Shown here: one piece after another, positions 1-10,733 of the stretch
Numbering within the stretch: position 1 is the stretch's first letter
Layout of the letters: every line of letters starts with the position of its first letter
Assembly: GCA_030998015.1 (NCBI GenBank)
Contig: JARWMV010000012.1
Span: 264,857 to 328,856, forward strand
Direction of reading: 5' to 3'
Source: Ceratorhiza oryzae-sativae
Taxonomy: Eukaryota > Basidiomycota > Agaricomycetes > Cantharellales > Ceratobasidiaceae
DNA: 64,000 nucleotides
The notes under the pieces: generated by a model
Databases searched by the model: none
What the model was told of the DNA's origin: nothing
What the model saw: the letters and a program-made list of their open reading frames with translations, nothing else
Translations under genes and position numbers: made by a program

Positions 1-135
1 TGCGATAGTCCGATCAGAGCAGGGTCTGGCTGGTTGGCATGTCTCGATCGCGCACACGCCGACGTCACCACACGCGCCGATCTCGCTCGCGACGTCAAGC
101 TGGCGACTCTTTCTCGAAGACCATCTGCGCGTGCG

Positions 136-1021
136 ATGAAGTCGGCCACGCACGAACCATCGCCTGCGACGCCGCCAACCGCCCACGAGACACGGCGGAC
201 AGCGCCCAAGGTCTGGCTCGCGACCGCAGCTGCCGTCACCATCCTGTTCTTTGGCGTCCAAGTGTGTTGGAGCCGGATCGCGGGAAACTATAGCGCACCA
301 AGTCCCGCAGTCCATGTGAGTCGACATCACGAAGTCCATTTATGTCTCTGCTCATAGTCCATGTAGGCGGTCGCAGTGTTGAGCGGCGCGAGTTCCAACG
401 TGACCGGCACAATCTACTTTTCACAGCCTTCGCCAGTCGGGCCAGTTTTCATTACGGGGAAGCTCCAGAATCTCGACCCGGATGCTGAGCGAGGGTTTCA
501 TATCCAGTGCGCAAGCTAGTGTTCAAGTGGGCAGAGTGTTGATCGTGTTTGCTAGTGAATTTGGGGACGCGACCAACGGATGCATGTCATCGGGATCACA
601 CTACAGTAGGACAGGCTTGTTTGTCTGTGTGGCATTGCCTCTAAACTTGTCACAGATCCGTTTGGCCAGACACATGGAGCACCCAACGATGTCCGCCGCC
701 ACGTTGGCGACTTGGGGAATATCCGGTCAGACTCACATGGGGTTGCCAAATTGGATTTTGCCGATAGCATTATCAAGCTCGTGGGGCCATTTAGCATCAT
801 CGGGCAAGTAGCGAATGAGAATCATGGGATAGCTTGCTGACTGTTAACTTAGACGCACTGTGCTTGTCCATACTGTAAGGTCGCTATCTCGTGGCGAGGA
901 TAGGTCTAAATATAATTTACAGGGAACCGACGATCTCGGGCGAGGCGGCAACGAGGACTCTCTCAAGACGGGAAATGCGGGAGGCCGAGCAGCTTGTGGC
1001 GTGATTGGTACGTGGAAATAG
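136..1021 (+). CDS. Membrane-anchored Cu/Zn superoxide dismutase
   Basis: Six exons (136-315, 367-506, 556-605, 656-803, 853-874, 923-1021) join in phase to about 212 residues. The enzyme dismutates superoxide to O2 and H2O2. All metal ligands are visible: GFHIHEFGD (two His), GSHYNP, QTHGAP, RRHVGD (His and Asp) and LVHTG; the second signature [13 protein letters not shown] is intact, and the disulfide cysteines sit in NGC and ACGV. Unlike cytosolic SOD1, an N-terminal segment carries one hydrophobic helix ([17 protein letters not shown]), so the catalytic domain is probably held outside the plasma membrane or in the secretory lumen (inference). The start at 136 is the first in-frame ATG, but the frame is open to the window edge, so the true start may lie further left. 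Intron 4 (804-852) uses a GC donor, GG|GCAAGT. The family call is firm. Confidence 0.93.
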
Positions 1022-1961
1022 GACTCTGCCCCAAATGCAACTTATCTTGCCCCGTAGGTTTTCGTCCAACCCCTTCCGATTGAACAAACAAAAAGTGCGA
1101 GAGACACGAGGGCAAATCGTGGGTATGAATCTAAAATTAAACCACACGTAGCTGCGTCGTGGACCTTGCTTTGAAGCGGTGCGATATGTAATAACCGTAG
1201 ACTTGGTCTGTATATATTACCGATCCGGGTATACCTTGAATACGATGGGCCGTATTGGTATTGGCTTGGACATTTTGATATACGCTGAGCGCCAATCCCA
1301 TTCAGGGGTAAATACCCCAGCATAGCTGACCGCCAAGCGTCGATCCTTATTTAGCTTTGACGCTGTAGTGGATCCAGCCTGTGCTATGCTCATATGATAT
1401 GGCAGTCACATGGGCAAATATCCTCCATCTTCGGTTCGGTTGAGATTTCACTTTGACCGGGCCGAAGCTCCTCGAGTTATTTGGTCTATCCTACCCTCGA
1501 GAACAAGCTCGTTGTACGCAGGTTCAAATGAATGACCAATGTGTGTCCTGCTAGAGCTTTATTTGCCTTCTTTTAATCTCTTATCTATAGTTGAAACACG
1601 CCGTGGCCTCCAGTCGGCTTTAGGTGAGCTCCACGGTTCCAAACTGCACAGCATGGCAAAATGATAACCTTGTGTATTGAAGGGAGCTAAAGCTACGGGT
1701 AGCGCATCGTTGCTCTGTCATCGGCTGGCCGGTCACGAGGGTCACCTGCAGGAGTCCAGATCTCACCGCATTGTGAAGGGCAGCCGCTCATCTTGAGTGT
1801 TTCGATGTTTCGATAGAGTTAAGCTATCCCAGCCGGGTAGGACAGGCGAAGCGCTGGACATTGGCTCTTCACGAAGCCGGGTTTAAAACAAGATAGAGCC
1901 CAAGTCGCGCTGGGTGTCGCTACGCTCACTCCCCAGTCCTCCTATTTCGAACCTACCACAC
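1022..1961. other. Intergenic region, no gene seen
   Basis: No ORF here joins by plausible splicing into a recognisable protein. It should hold the 3' end of the SOD transcript and the promoter of the next gene. A pyrimidine-rich stretch (about 1925-1960) directly precedes the ATG at 1962, as is common for fungal promoters. Confidence 0.5.
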
Positions 1962-3168
1962 ATGTCCAAGTTCGACAGGTGAATCCATATATGAAGCCTT
2001 GCCAAGCCCATTGCTGAACCGATATAGATCCTATTTCCAAGTTCCGCCATACCTCAACGCCGGGCAGTCTGCTTCCCACGTTCAAGGCGGAGCATATACA
2101 TCATACTTCTCTCCTGAGAAGGGGATTCGAACACACACATCGGATGACATCCCTTCCGGTCTACAGACCCCAGTAGAACCAGCCACCGCCTACTTGTATC
2201 CGTCGGGGAACTACCTCGCGAATAACCATTCAACCATTTCCGCTGAGCTTGGAGGCAAGTCTTCAGAAGATGTTAACGCGCTAACGCAAAGGAAGGCGGC
2301 GTGCAACTGGAAACGATTTATTCTATGGGGGGCGCTTGCAGTAGTGGTCATAGCGGGTATTGCAGGCAAGTATTCACGTTTATCGTCGTTGCGTTAAATG
2401 GCTAATTGGTGGTCACTTTCAGCGGGGGTTGTGGCAACGTTGATCAAGCAGCGACATGGAAAGGGGGTAAACATGGGCAGGGGGCAGTCTGTAAGTGTAT
2501 CTAGTGAATTTGACCCGTCTAGAACCTAATATTTGCGTTATGAAAAGGAAACTACCACGGTGCATGCGTCACTGTCCTCTCTTGCCAACACTATAACGTC
2601 AGTGAGCGGGGGGCGAGGACACTCCCTTACCGCGAGTTATAGTAGTGGGACTCAGGTTACAAATGTAGGGATTGGTTATTCCTCAACAACTATTTCAAAC
2701 AGTGGGGTGCGTAGTAGTTTGTCCTGGCACAGTTTCGGACGCTAACTTTTGTTTCCAGCATCCCACCTCGGCGCCAACTATCCCATTGATTAGTAAATAT
2801 ACTAGTACTACCATGGTAACGGTATGTCTCTCTTCAATGGGTAGACTTGCATTTTCTCAACATGATATAGCCGACGGAACGATGATGAAGACGCCGATCG
2901 TTAAAGCCGTGCTTAAATGGGGAACTCATGCTTGGCTTTGAACAATTCGGGTATTCGTATGCAAGAAGTTGATTATTTGGGCATCGATTTGAAGACAAGG
3001 AATGGGGGCTACCTTGCGCGCCGCGGAAGGCCTATTGGCACTCCTTCGAGCTTATTTGACCGCAATCAATCCAGAATTATGATGATTGGATTGGATGTGA
3101 AACAGATTCATACACTAGCAGGACTAGAATGGTATTCTCTCGTAATACGAACGGATGAAAAATACTAG
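1962..3168 (+). CDS. Type II membrane protein with Ser/Thr-rich ectodomain; 3' exons unresolved
   Basis: Five exons join in phase: 1962-1978 (starts MSKFD), 2028-2365, 2423-2490, 2548-2706 and 2759-2821. They give about 115 polar N-terminal residues, one transmembrane helix (FILWGALAVVVIAGI, completed by exon 3), a short basic stretch (KQRHGKG), then a Ser/Thr/Gly-rich stalk. The helix is split by an intron with a GC donor (2366-2422, AG|GCAAGT). After 2821 I could not find a unique splice path. An open frame to 3168 may be the C-terminus. Fungal cell-wall enzymes often have this cytosol-TM-stalk layout, but no catalytic motif is visible, so no function is assigned. The first five exons are fairly certain; the end coordinate is only a guess. 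Confidence 0.6.
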
Positions 3169-4080
3169 TCTATATGCGCATTTCATATCAAAATTATTCA
3201 TCCGTTTAAATCGTTTAAAGTGCTTAGTGCCACTCAAGTGCAATTCCCGAACACACGGTCGTATCCAAGAGTGAACAAATGTGCCGAATGTCATGGCCGA
3301 AGTGCCTCCTGAGCGACTTGGCGAAGGGTGTCACATGAATGGCGATTGACGGAGGATCACCGAAAAAATGAGTGACGCCAATCGTGTGCGACGATAGATG
3401 CAGTATATAAGCTGTCACGACATACTGCAGATACACAGGGATCAAGGTAAGTCATCAGTACACTGATGCATTATTTTCCGGCGTTCAAATAACAACCTGT
3501 TCGGGCAGCATAAGCTCAGCTCCATATTGTTTTTTGGAGTTTTGCCTATCCTTCCACGCATGTGTGGACTGGACATGGTGTAGCCGACGCCGCTGCGACC
3601 GTCAGCGAAGCGACATGGTGACAGATCGCACATGCGTAGAGGTCTACCCCTAAAGTTAATTTTTGGAATTTTCTCAGCTCGCTGAGTTTAATTGATGAGT
3701 CGTTGTATAGAGCTTGTATCTTATAGTGTGATTGTAATAGAAGTTGACCGCCCAATGAGACGGTATTCGCTCAGCGGTGCTCGCCACACGATAATTGCCA
3801 CTTGCCCTGGGATAGACGTTTCTAGAACTTCCTGAGGAAACGCATGTATGGGGAATTTGCCGCCGCCCACTTGCAGGCACTGTTTTATTCAAATCCGTCT
3901 TGGGCGTCTATCAAACTACTCTCGCCCAAAACGTGCCGAAACGTGAATCTGTCCGATAAACCTCGGCTGGGTTAAAATCCGGGTGTGGGGGCTCGTCTGC
4001 CAGCATCACTCCCACACAGTTTGTAGAAAATCATTCTTGCACAAACGCTGGCTTCAATCCCACTGCTATTTTTCCACCAA
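3169..4080. other. Intergenic region, nothing recognised
   Basis: Short ORFs here (for example minus strand 3224-3892) have no domain motifs and no convincing splice partners. No RNA gene or repeat was recognised. Confidence 0.45.
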
Positions 4081-4084
4081 GCCG

Positions 4085-5059
4085 TCCCCGGCCAAACAAG
4101 CGGGAGGTGGCCCAGTTACTGTTGATATTGTCTTGTGAGTGTGTTGTCGAACTGGATTTTTCGATGCTGAAGTCAACGACGAACTCGCTACCGTAAGCAT
4201 TGTACGCTTGGCATTCAATGGCGATACCTTGTTGCGGATTGTTCGAAGAGGAATCATTTCGTTTATCCCCTGAATATGGAGTGTGCCACTTGGTATACCC
4301 TCCATATTCAGGGGGGAACCGTTATGATTGCTCTTGGGACCAATCCACTCCCACGAACGGACAGGAATATAGCATGGGTGCTTATCAAGCCTACAAAACT
4401 GTTGATGCACTCAACCCTGCTAGCGTAACGGATGGCGCCACGAATAAGTCCTGGAGCGACGTGGCGAATACTACTATAGAGAGGATGGTATGTTTATCCA
4501 ATCGGAATGCGTTATCACACGTATTGATGTTGTATAGGGCCAGCAGGCTGGGGCAAATATTGACCCCGTTCATACGATGGTTCCGAGGTGGCGACCCTCG
4601 ACTTTGAAGAATTATTACGCAACATAGGCGAGAGATTTCTATCTAGCGCTGATGAAACCGACTCACCCGCCTGCCCTCTAAAGATGTTCCCCTTGCATCC
4701 ACTGCGACCTTTTTGAATGACGGTAAAGATCCTCAAGACAATACAATCATCTTTGATAGCCCCACCCATCCAGAGGTAGTCAACGTTCCGTTCCCTGATC
4801 TCATTACGAAGGACGGGATTGATACGTGGATTGGAGGTCTGAAACACCGACGGAGACACAGGCTTGCGATGAGCTCACCAATTCCGGCACTAGCCTGCCC
4901 ATGGGCAGGGTGTACTCTTGTATGCAGACGGCCGAAAGCGTTGCGGGTATGAGTGGAATGACTTGCCATGCTTCAAGGCTTAACATGACGTACAGGAGCA
5001 CCTTTACGCTCATACAGGTAGCAAATGTGAGACAACCATCATCTCTTGAATTGGTCTAG
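4085..5059 (+). CDS. Possible multi-exon hypothetical gene, structure unresolved
   Basis: Plus-strand open segments of protein-like composition are separated by canonical splice signals. One runs to a donor at 4489-4490 (ATG|GTATGT) and includes NPASVTDGATNKSW and SDVANTTIER. Another, around 4590-4680, includes VATLDFEELLRN. A third (about 4690-4830) includes NDGKDPQDNTIIFDSP. The last, ending with a stop near 5059, includes CDELTNSGTSLPMG. The reading phases do not join into one clean model, so exon borders, start and even gene count are uncertain. I recognise no family. It lies downstream of the type II membrane protein and could be its continuation or a separate secreted protein. Confidence 0.3.
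4267..4314. repeat. Perfect 15-bp inverted repeat
   Basis: CCCCTGAATATGGAG at 4267-4281 is the exact reverse complement of 4300-4314, with an 18-nt loop. It lies inside an open plus-strand segment of the unresolved gene at 4085-5059. RNA from either strand would form a strong hairpin. Confidence 0.8.
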
Positions 5060-5586
5060 GTAGCCAGTATGTTTGCTGATTTGCAATCCAGTCTACCAAT
5101 GCCCACATGTGAATTGTGATGCAACGGTCAGCACGAGCGCAAACCTTAATAGACATCGAAAGATATGTAAATTCAAATCGAATCCCGCAGCATGAGACAG
5201 GTACGAGACTTGTGGACGAGTATGAGGTTTGATCTGCGCTTGAATGTGGTTGTAAATAATTCGGGAGTTGAAATATAGCATCGTGTTTGCGTGCACCTCG
5301 GTCGACGCCAGGGTGTATGCGCTACTCGAAGGGCATGCGCGCGAGTGACCGCGATACCCTCACGCCATATGTAGACCTGTCAGATTTAGCACGCATGTGT
5401 TGTTCCACGGAGCAGAGAGAGACTCGCGGCTAGGGTGTTGACCGCACCCCGGCTGGATTGGCAGGTGATCGTGACTAAGCAGGGACCGCCAATCGCGGCT
5501 GATGGTATGAGCCACCGGAGATAAAAGCGTGGTGTGGGGGGCTCGATTTGAGCATGCACACTCATCGCCCGGCCCACCGCGTTCGA
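5060..5586. other. Intergenic region upstream of zinc-finger gene A
   Basis: No supported coding exon. ORFs on the minus strand at 5360-5803 overlap gene A exons and lack motifs. The TTACGTAA-CCAAT element seen upstream of paralogues B and C was not found here. Confidence 0.45.
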
Positions 5587-7015
5587 TGGCTGACCACGGC
5601 GATCTTGTATCAGGTCCGTCGCGCAAGGATAGCTGGTAGTCGTCACTGACGTGTCCAAGATCTGTTTGGACGGGAGTTGTGGGCGGACTTGCAGGATGCG
5701 CAGGCAATCCAAGGTGAGTTTGGATTGTCATTGTGCCAGGGTGACGCTTACAATGTAGTGCCATCGTGTGCGACACTCTCGCACAATGACAATCCAAACT
5801 CAAACAGTCGCGGACGCCATGTTGCTGTATCCGACGAATCGTATGCCAACTCGGTCGCCCGCCTATGCTCGCCCGACGGCGATGCGCTAGGAAACCAACT
5901 TATCCCACCCGGGCCAATCTTGCAGGTGCGCTTTTACTGAGGTCGATCATATGCCGGCCCCTCAGACCATGTCTAGGAACCCGATCATACGCTAGGCGCC
6001 TGGTCTCGCCCACCCGAGTCCACACTCACACCAGCCAGTCTAGATCGCTACTTCCTCGTCTATCCAAACATATGCCATCGTCGGTCCGACGGGCTCGTGA
6101 GCATTGTCCGCGACGAAGCCTCGGACTCGTCAGCGCTCGTCTCCCCGAGTCATGTGTCTCCTGACTCGGTGTTCTCGGTTGGGAGCCAAGTGTTCTTTGT
6201 CGACAGGCGAGGCGGATTATATCTCACAGACTTGATGGAAAAAGTGGAGCCGCGAATCGTGTATGATAACGTAGACACGGCTCGCTCAGCTCTCGAGTCG
6301 CTGCGAGCTTCGGTGAACTACTTTCAAGCTCTTCACTCTCCAGCACGGGACGTGTCCCAGCCACCGACTCCAATCGGTCCTGGCATTTGTGAGGCGACAT
6401 TTGATCAGGCGGTTGATACACAAGGTACGGTGTTTCATTTGGAAGTTCGAATGTGTCTCATCAGTTGTTACACAGAGCCCCCGTCGCTAGACCATGTTCC
6501 ATTCCTTTCCCCCGCCTCCAGCGATTCAAGTGGATTCGAGTCCGTCGCTGAGCTGGGCGACTTCCACAATCTGTTCTGGCTCGCGACGAGTGGCCCGACG
6601 AATCTTCCCGCCACCTCAGCCCTACCCCCAATGCCCGGCGATATGCAATTGAACCTCTGGGACGAGCAGTCGATCAAGACGTCTATCAACACCTTTGTGG
6701 ACTCTATCGCCCAGGGTTGGAAGCAGAAAGTCGAGCGCGCGTGTCACCTGTGCAACGCAAATGTGCGGCGTCCGTCTGAATACAAGGTACGTGATTCCGC
6801 GGCCTGCAAAAGTACTCCTGATCGAATGGAAGCGCATATTTAGAACCATCTGTACGGTCATTGGGACATTCGGGGTAAGCATGCCATACGGATCCATTGT
6901 CCAGGGATTTTACTGAAAGTTTTAATCAATAGAGTTCAAGTGCAAGCATTGCGAGTACGCATCGAACCTGAAGCAGAATCTCTCCCGCCACCTCGAGAGG
7001 GTCCACGGTGGATGA
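5587..7015 (+). pseudogene. C2H2 zinc-finger paralogue A, probably damaged
   Basis: First of three tandem paralogues. Exons placed by comparison with B and C: 5587-5614 (tentative, starts MADHGDLV), 5660-5713, 5759-5925, 6044-6424, 6476-6786, 6844-6874 and 6933-7015. Finger 1 is CHLC-x12-H-x3-H, split before its two histidines by an intron so that they fall in a 31-nt microexon. Finger 2 is CKHC-x12-H-x4-H next to the stop. Between them and the N-terminus is a conserved core (QVFFVDRRGGLY) and an acidic Ser/Pro-rich stretch. Two nearby DNA-binding fingers suggest a nuclear transcription factor (inference). The 31-nt exon 4 found in B and C is represented here by 5966-5996, which ends with an in-frame TAG and lacks a GT donor, so either the gene is broken or it splices differently. 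The start is uncertain. Confidence 0.6.
5715..5802 (+). repeat. 21-bp perfect hairpin across intron 5714-5758 of gene A
   Basis: Arm 5715-5735 begins inside the 5' splice site (GTGAGT). It is the exact reverse complement of 5782-5802, which codes for the conserved HNDNPNS peptide in the next exon. Pairing in the pre-mRNA would sequester the donor site. Paralogue C has a hairpin at the same place with a different sequence. Confidence 0.85.
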
Positions 7016-7270
7016 AGGGTCGGCTGGCATGTCTTATTATCCTTGAAATTTTTGATATATTGGTCGCTTGAATTACGTTGTATTCGTGTGTACTTTTTCC
7101 TCAATCAAGAGTTGTGAATCAATCATGTGGATCATGCCCATCCATACAAAGTCTGTACATCACATATAACGTCATAGTGATGAGACATAGTCCAAGCGCC
7201 GGGATCAGCAGCACTTTTAATCTCATTTTCACCCACAACTACACATCCCAACTCGAACAAGTCTGAAGAT

Positions 7271-7958
7271 ATGGGGTCTAGTTCAATCAATCAGGTACGG
7301 CCCGGTCGTAACGATGGTCACAGAACTTGCTGAGGGGCGGGTTGTAGACTGGCAAGAAACCTGTCGGACGTGCCGAGTACGACGAGCTGGTAGATCTGGT
7401 TCGGGTGAGTTGATTGAGGCTGCAAGTGTGGCAACATCGCTGAAGATTCAATAGCAAAACCTCAGAACGAGCGAGGTTGTGGCAGAACAGCAACGGGATA
7501 TAATCCATCAGTTGGGTGGGATCAACAGTCGGCTGGAGCAGGACGTAGTAGATCGTCAGTTCGAACTTCAACAACTCGAGCAGCAGATTGACCGAATGCG
7601 AGTTGAATTCCTACAACGTCGCAAGGCGTCTTCAACCCCTTCGGCGCCCCCTGTGATCCCTCGACGTGAGCGTTGACTGTTGCCACCTCATCGCCCACCT
7701 GCTTACTTGTTTACATTTCATGTAGCGCCGTCCAACATCAAAATTGTGGGGCAGGTCCCAACTGGCGGCGTGGTGATTCCACCTATTCCAGACCGTCATC
7801 CGGTTCGACAATCAGCCGTCCCATCCTGGGTCGTAGTCCCGTCACCGCCCCGTTCCTCGCCTACTATCTCGACTGCCTCGACAACGACAACGACTGAATC
7901 CGGTGATTACCTCAGGCGGGCTACTTCCAGATTGCCACCATATCGTCGGGCCTACTGA
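7271..7958 (+). CDS. Small coiled-coil protein, unknown function
   Basis: Four exons (7271-7294, 7348-7404, 7455-7665, 7726-7958) join in phase to 174 residues. It starts MGSSSINQ. The middle (residues about 25-90) is a Glu/Gln/Arg-rich heptad-like coiled coil (QLGGINSRLEQDVVDRQFEL and the following residues). The C-terminal half is Pro/Ser/Thr-rich with a run TASTTTTTES and a basic tail. No catalytic or DNA-binding motif and no membrane segment are visible. All introns are about 50-60 nt with GT-AG ends, and phases agree throughout, which supports a real gene. It sits between zinc-finger genes A and B on the same strand. A scaffold or regulatory partner role is possible but not shown. Confidence 0.65.
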
Positions 7959-8922
7959 GCTGGCTGGTGGCGATTGTCGAAGCCAGCCTCGGCGTTCGTC
8001 GTCGCTCAAATTCGGTTACCGCTTCCGGTCGCTACTCGATTGATCTTCTGGTTCTGCCTCTTTCTTCCGTGTTGGTTTCTTCTTTAATGCTTGGCGAACT
8101 TTTATACCCACCTTGGCGAAACCGCTACTACAGTTTTACGACATTTGTTTCTCTGGATGCAGACGGGGAACAGCCGCTCCCAGACGATACCAATAAACCC
8201 AGCCATAATCATGCAACACCGGTTCCCGTTTGTTCCGGAAACACATCGAAAACTCGACTCCACCAAACCCACCCAATAGCCACACCGTGATCCCGTGTAT
8301 CGCCTCCCAGTGTCAGCCTCGCGTGCCACGCCTCTACCCTCCACCGTCCGACAGAGCATAGATCGATAAGCGTCGATGTGGACTTGACCAGCAACTTGCC
8401 AGCCCACCGGTACCAGAGTTGATAGAGCGTGGGAGTTGTAGGGGGTTCCGATTTCGAACTATGGCAGAGTGATTGGCGAGACGCGCAAGTCCTGGCAGCG
8501 AGAATAGGTCCCCTTGAATCGAAATGACTGCCTTGAGCTGGTGAGCGAGCCGATTTCCGCCGTTCTAGGTGTCTTCGGACCGACTCTTTATCCTTTTCAT
8601 AGGCATCCGGCTGTGATGTAGTCGCCGGATAATTGAGAGTGCTTGAATGGCGGTCGCTGGTGATTGTATGGTGCAGTTGGCAAACCCTGTGAACCGGACT
8701 CCCGCTAATCATATGTAATATTTGAGAATATGAATCTAGCCTCGCACTGATTGATTCGAGAGGAGCTGTGCGCGGGCATGGCAGAAAGACGTCGAATGTG
8801 ATGGAACAGTTAGGGTCCGAACTTTCCAGATGGTCCCCGAAACCGCCAGCATTTCAGCGAATGGGCAGAAAGATCTATGTGACTCGAGGCTGCGGGAGAT
8901 GAACGTATCGGGCCTCGTGGCG
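7959..8922. other. Intergenic region before gene B
   Basis: Contains only short ORFs without motifs, such as 8209-8712 on the minus strand, whose composition looks like antisense of GC-rich DNA. No repeat or RNA gene was recognised. Confidence 0.45.
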
Positions 8923-8940
8923 GCTTACGTAACGCCAATC
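8923..8940 (+). promoter_or_regulatory. TTACGTAA plus CCAAT upstream element of gene B
   Basis: GCTTACGTAACGCCAATC combines a bZIP-type palindrome (TTACGTAA) with a CCAAT box, just upstream of the proposed start of gene B. Almost the same block (one inserted base) lies upstream of gene C at 13426-13444. Binding by bZIP and HAP/NF-Y factors is inferred from the motifs only. Confidence 0.55.
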
Positions 8941-8948
8941 CTACTACG

Positions 8949-10733
8949 ATGCAGCTACATATGGGAGGACCCCCCCTAGCCACATCTCCCTCGCCGCATT
9001 TGCCACAGCGTATCGCGTATAACTTGCTCCCGATGAAAGACGCCAACCACTTTCCCAGTGATTTGGACTACGGTCCAGACGACCTCTTTGAGGTAGACAA
9101 ATATGCAGCAGGTATGGTGGTTCGAGCTTGGTCGTAGACAGTGGCTGATTACTTTGCGTAGCCGTCCTGGTTCCGGAATTTTTAAGCGACACACCGAACG
9201 TCTCCGACAACATACTGGGCCCCTTCAACAACGTGGAGCGCCCCTTCAACAATTCAGAAAGCGACAATACACCCGCCGGTAATGTTTGGTTGAGGTTGTA
9301 TGTGCAACATGCTGACTCGAAACCAGTCACAGACACCCCGCTCCTCCGCAACAATGATAATCCAAACTCAAGCCTAGGGCCCCACAAGGGGTCCAAGTAC
9401 CGGCCCGCTGGTGATATCCACACTGACTCCCGGGTAGTGCCACCGCCGCCACTCCCCGACAATCAATTGATTATATTCACAAATCCAACCCCCGAGGTGA
9501 GATCCCCCATCGCCCCGAGGACAACCCGTGTTGACTGCGTGATGTAGGACAATTATCTTGTCCCGTGCGCTACGATAGGTAAAGTCATACCATATATATT
9601 TTGCAAGAACAGAAGAGCTGACCAGATGTAGAGCGCTATTTTTCCGTCTCTGGAAACATTTACCACATCGATGGCTATGGGCTCATTCACCTCCATGAAC
9701 GCCTCAACGACCATCCGTACGCCGACGTAAACCCAATTCCCGTGGCATTAGGCCAAATCGTCGTCATCGGGCTTTTGCCCTTCTTTGTAGATAAATCCGG
9801 AGGTTTCTACTCGATCGTCGACCGACCGGGTCATATTGAACCCAAGGCGGTTTTCGCCACCGCCTATGCTGCTCGCGCTCATACGAGCCTGGTTCAGAGC
9901 CCTGAAACGCCATCCTCTCCCGCCTACTCGGTTGGTGGGGCATCCTTCGATAGCGAATTCGGGAGCTCGATATACGCGTTGGGTATGTTTGGAGCCTTGT
10001 TCCTTGGGTTGCCACTGAATACTCCCGGTGATTTAGGACACGCAGATGTCTATACACCACTCTTCTCTCCCGACTCCAGCTGGCCCGAGTCGAGCGTTGA
10101 AACTGGGTCTTCGTTATTTATCGAGGTGGATGACGGCGGCCGTACTACCCCAACGGCCACTCCCCCAGCGCCTCGAAACGATAACCCCGCCAAAGCGACT
10201 TGTGTCTCCCCCGTCGATAATTTGCTCATATCTCCCGCCACGAGTGGGTGTACTATCCCTAGCTCACCTCCCGTCAACTCGGGTATCCCCGCCCCCGAGA
10301 CGAAAACAGCCACACGGGCTGAAATCGATCAGTACGTTTACCGGGTCAAGAAAAGCCGAGCCGGGCGGAGAAGTACTAGGGAGATTCAAGTCCCGATCGA
10401 GTGCCCGTGGTGCCAGTGGAAGAACAGCCGGGACCCACGCCCATCTGAATTGAAAGTAGGTCGCTCTGGTTCGTCGTCGTCTCGCCTACTGACTTGGAAT
10501 TGTGGGATTGAAGGAACACATGTATGCGCATCGTGGGCTAGGTGGTAAGTAACTTTGGGTGACTCGTTTTATTGGATTCGGGTTGACGGTGTTTGATAGA
10601 ATTCCGCTGCGACGTGGAGGGCTGTAATCGCACTCTGAACAGAAAGGGTAACCTCAAACGGCACATGAATGAGGACCATGCCGACCTGGGCGACAACTGG
10701 GCCTCAAAGCGACCCAAGCGATCTCGTTCGTAA
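8949..10733 (+). CDS. C2H2 zinc-finger protein, paralogue B
   Basis: Eight exons (8949-9111, 9162-9278, 9327-9496, 9548-9578, 9632-9982, 10037-10455, 10514-10544, 10600-10733) join in phase to 471 residues. Finger 1 is CPWC-x15-H-x3-H, with HMYAH in a 31-nt microexon. Finger 2 is C-x4-C-x12-H-x4-H near the C-terminus, followed by a basic tail (KRPKRSRS) resembling a nuclear localisation signal. The central conserved core reads ERYFSVSGNIYHIDG, then FFVDKSGGFYSIVD. The segment between core and fingers is Ser/Pro/Asp-rich, as in activation domains. A second microexon (9548-9578) is also exactly 31 nt. The protein is probably a nuclear transcription factor of a lineage-specific family; targets are unknown. 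An alternative start is the Met codon at 8961. This is the best-preserved copy of the three. Confidence 0.8.

Noticed and set aside
34..357. Longer SOD start at 34
   Set aside because: Position 34 is TTG, not ATG. The first in-frame ATG is at 136, although a start left of the window stays possible.
2110..2140. tRNA T-loop-like GGGATTCGAAC on the minus strand
   Set aside because: It lies inside a supported exon, and no cloverleaf can be built around it.
1999..2397. Single-exon ORF from 1999
   Set aside because: It starts with TTG. A short first exon at 1962-1978 (MSKFD) and GC-AG splicing give a better, in-phase model.
8209..8712. Minus-strand ORF of 167 codons
   Set aside because: No motif, odd composition and no splice partners; probably chance.
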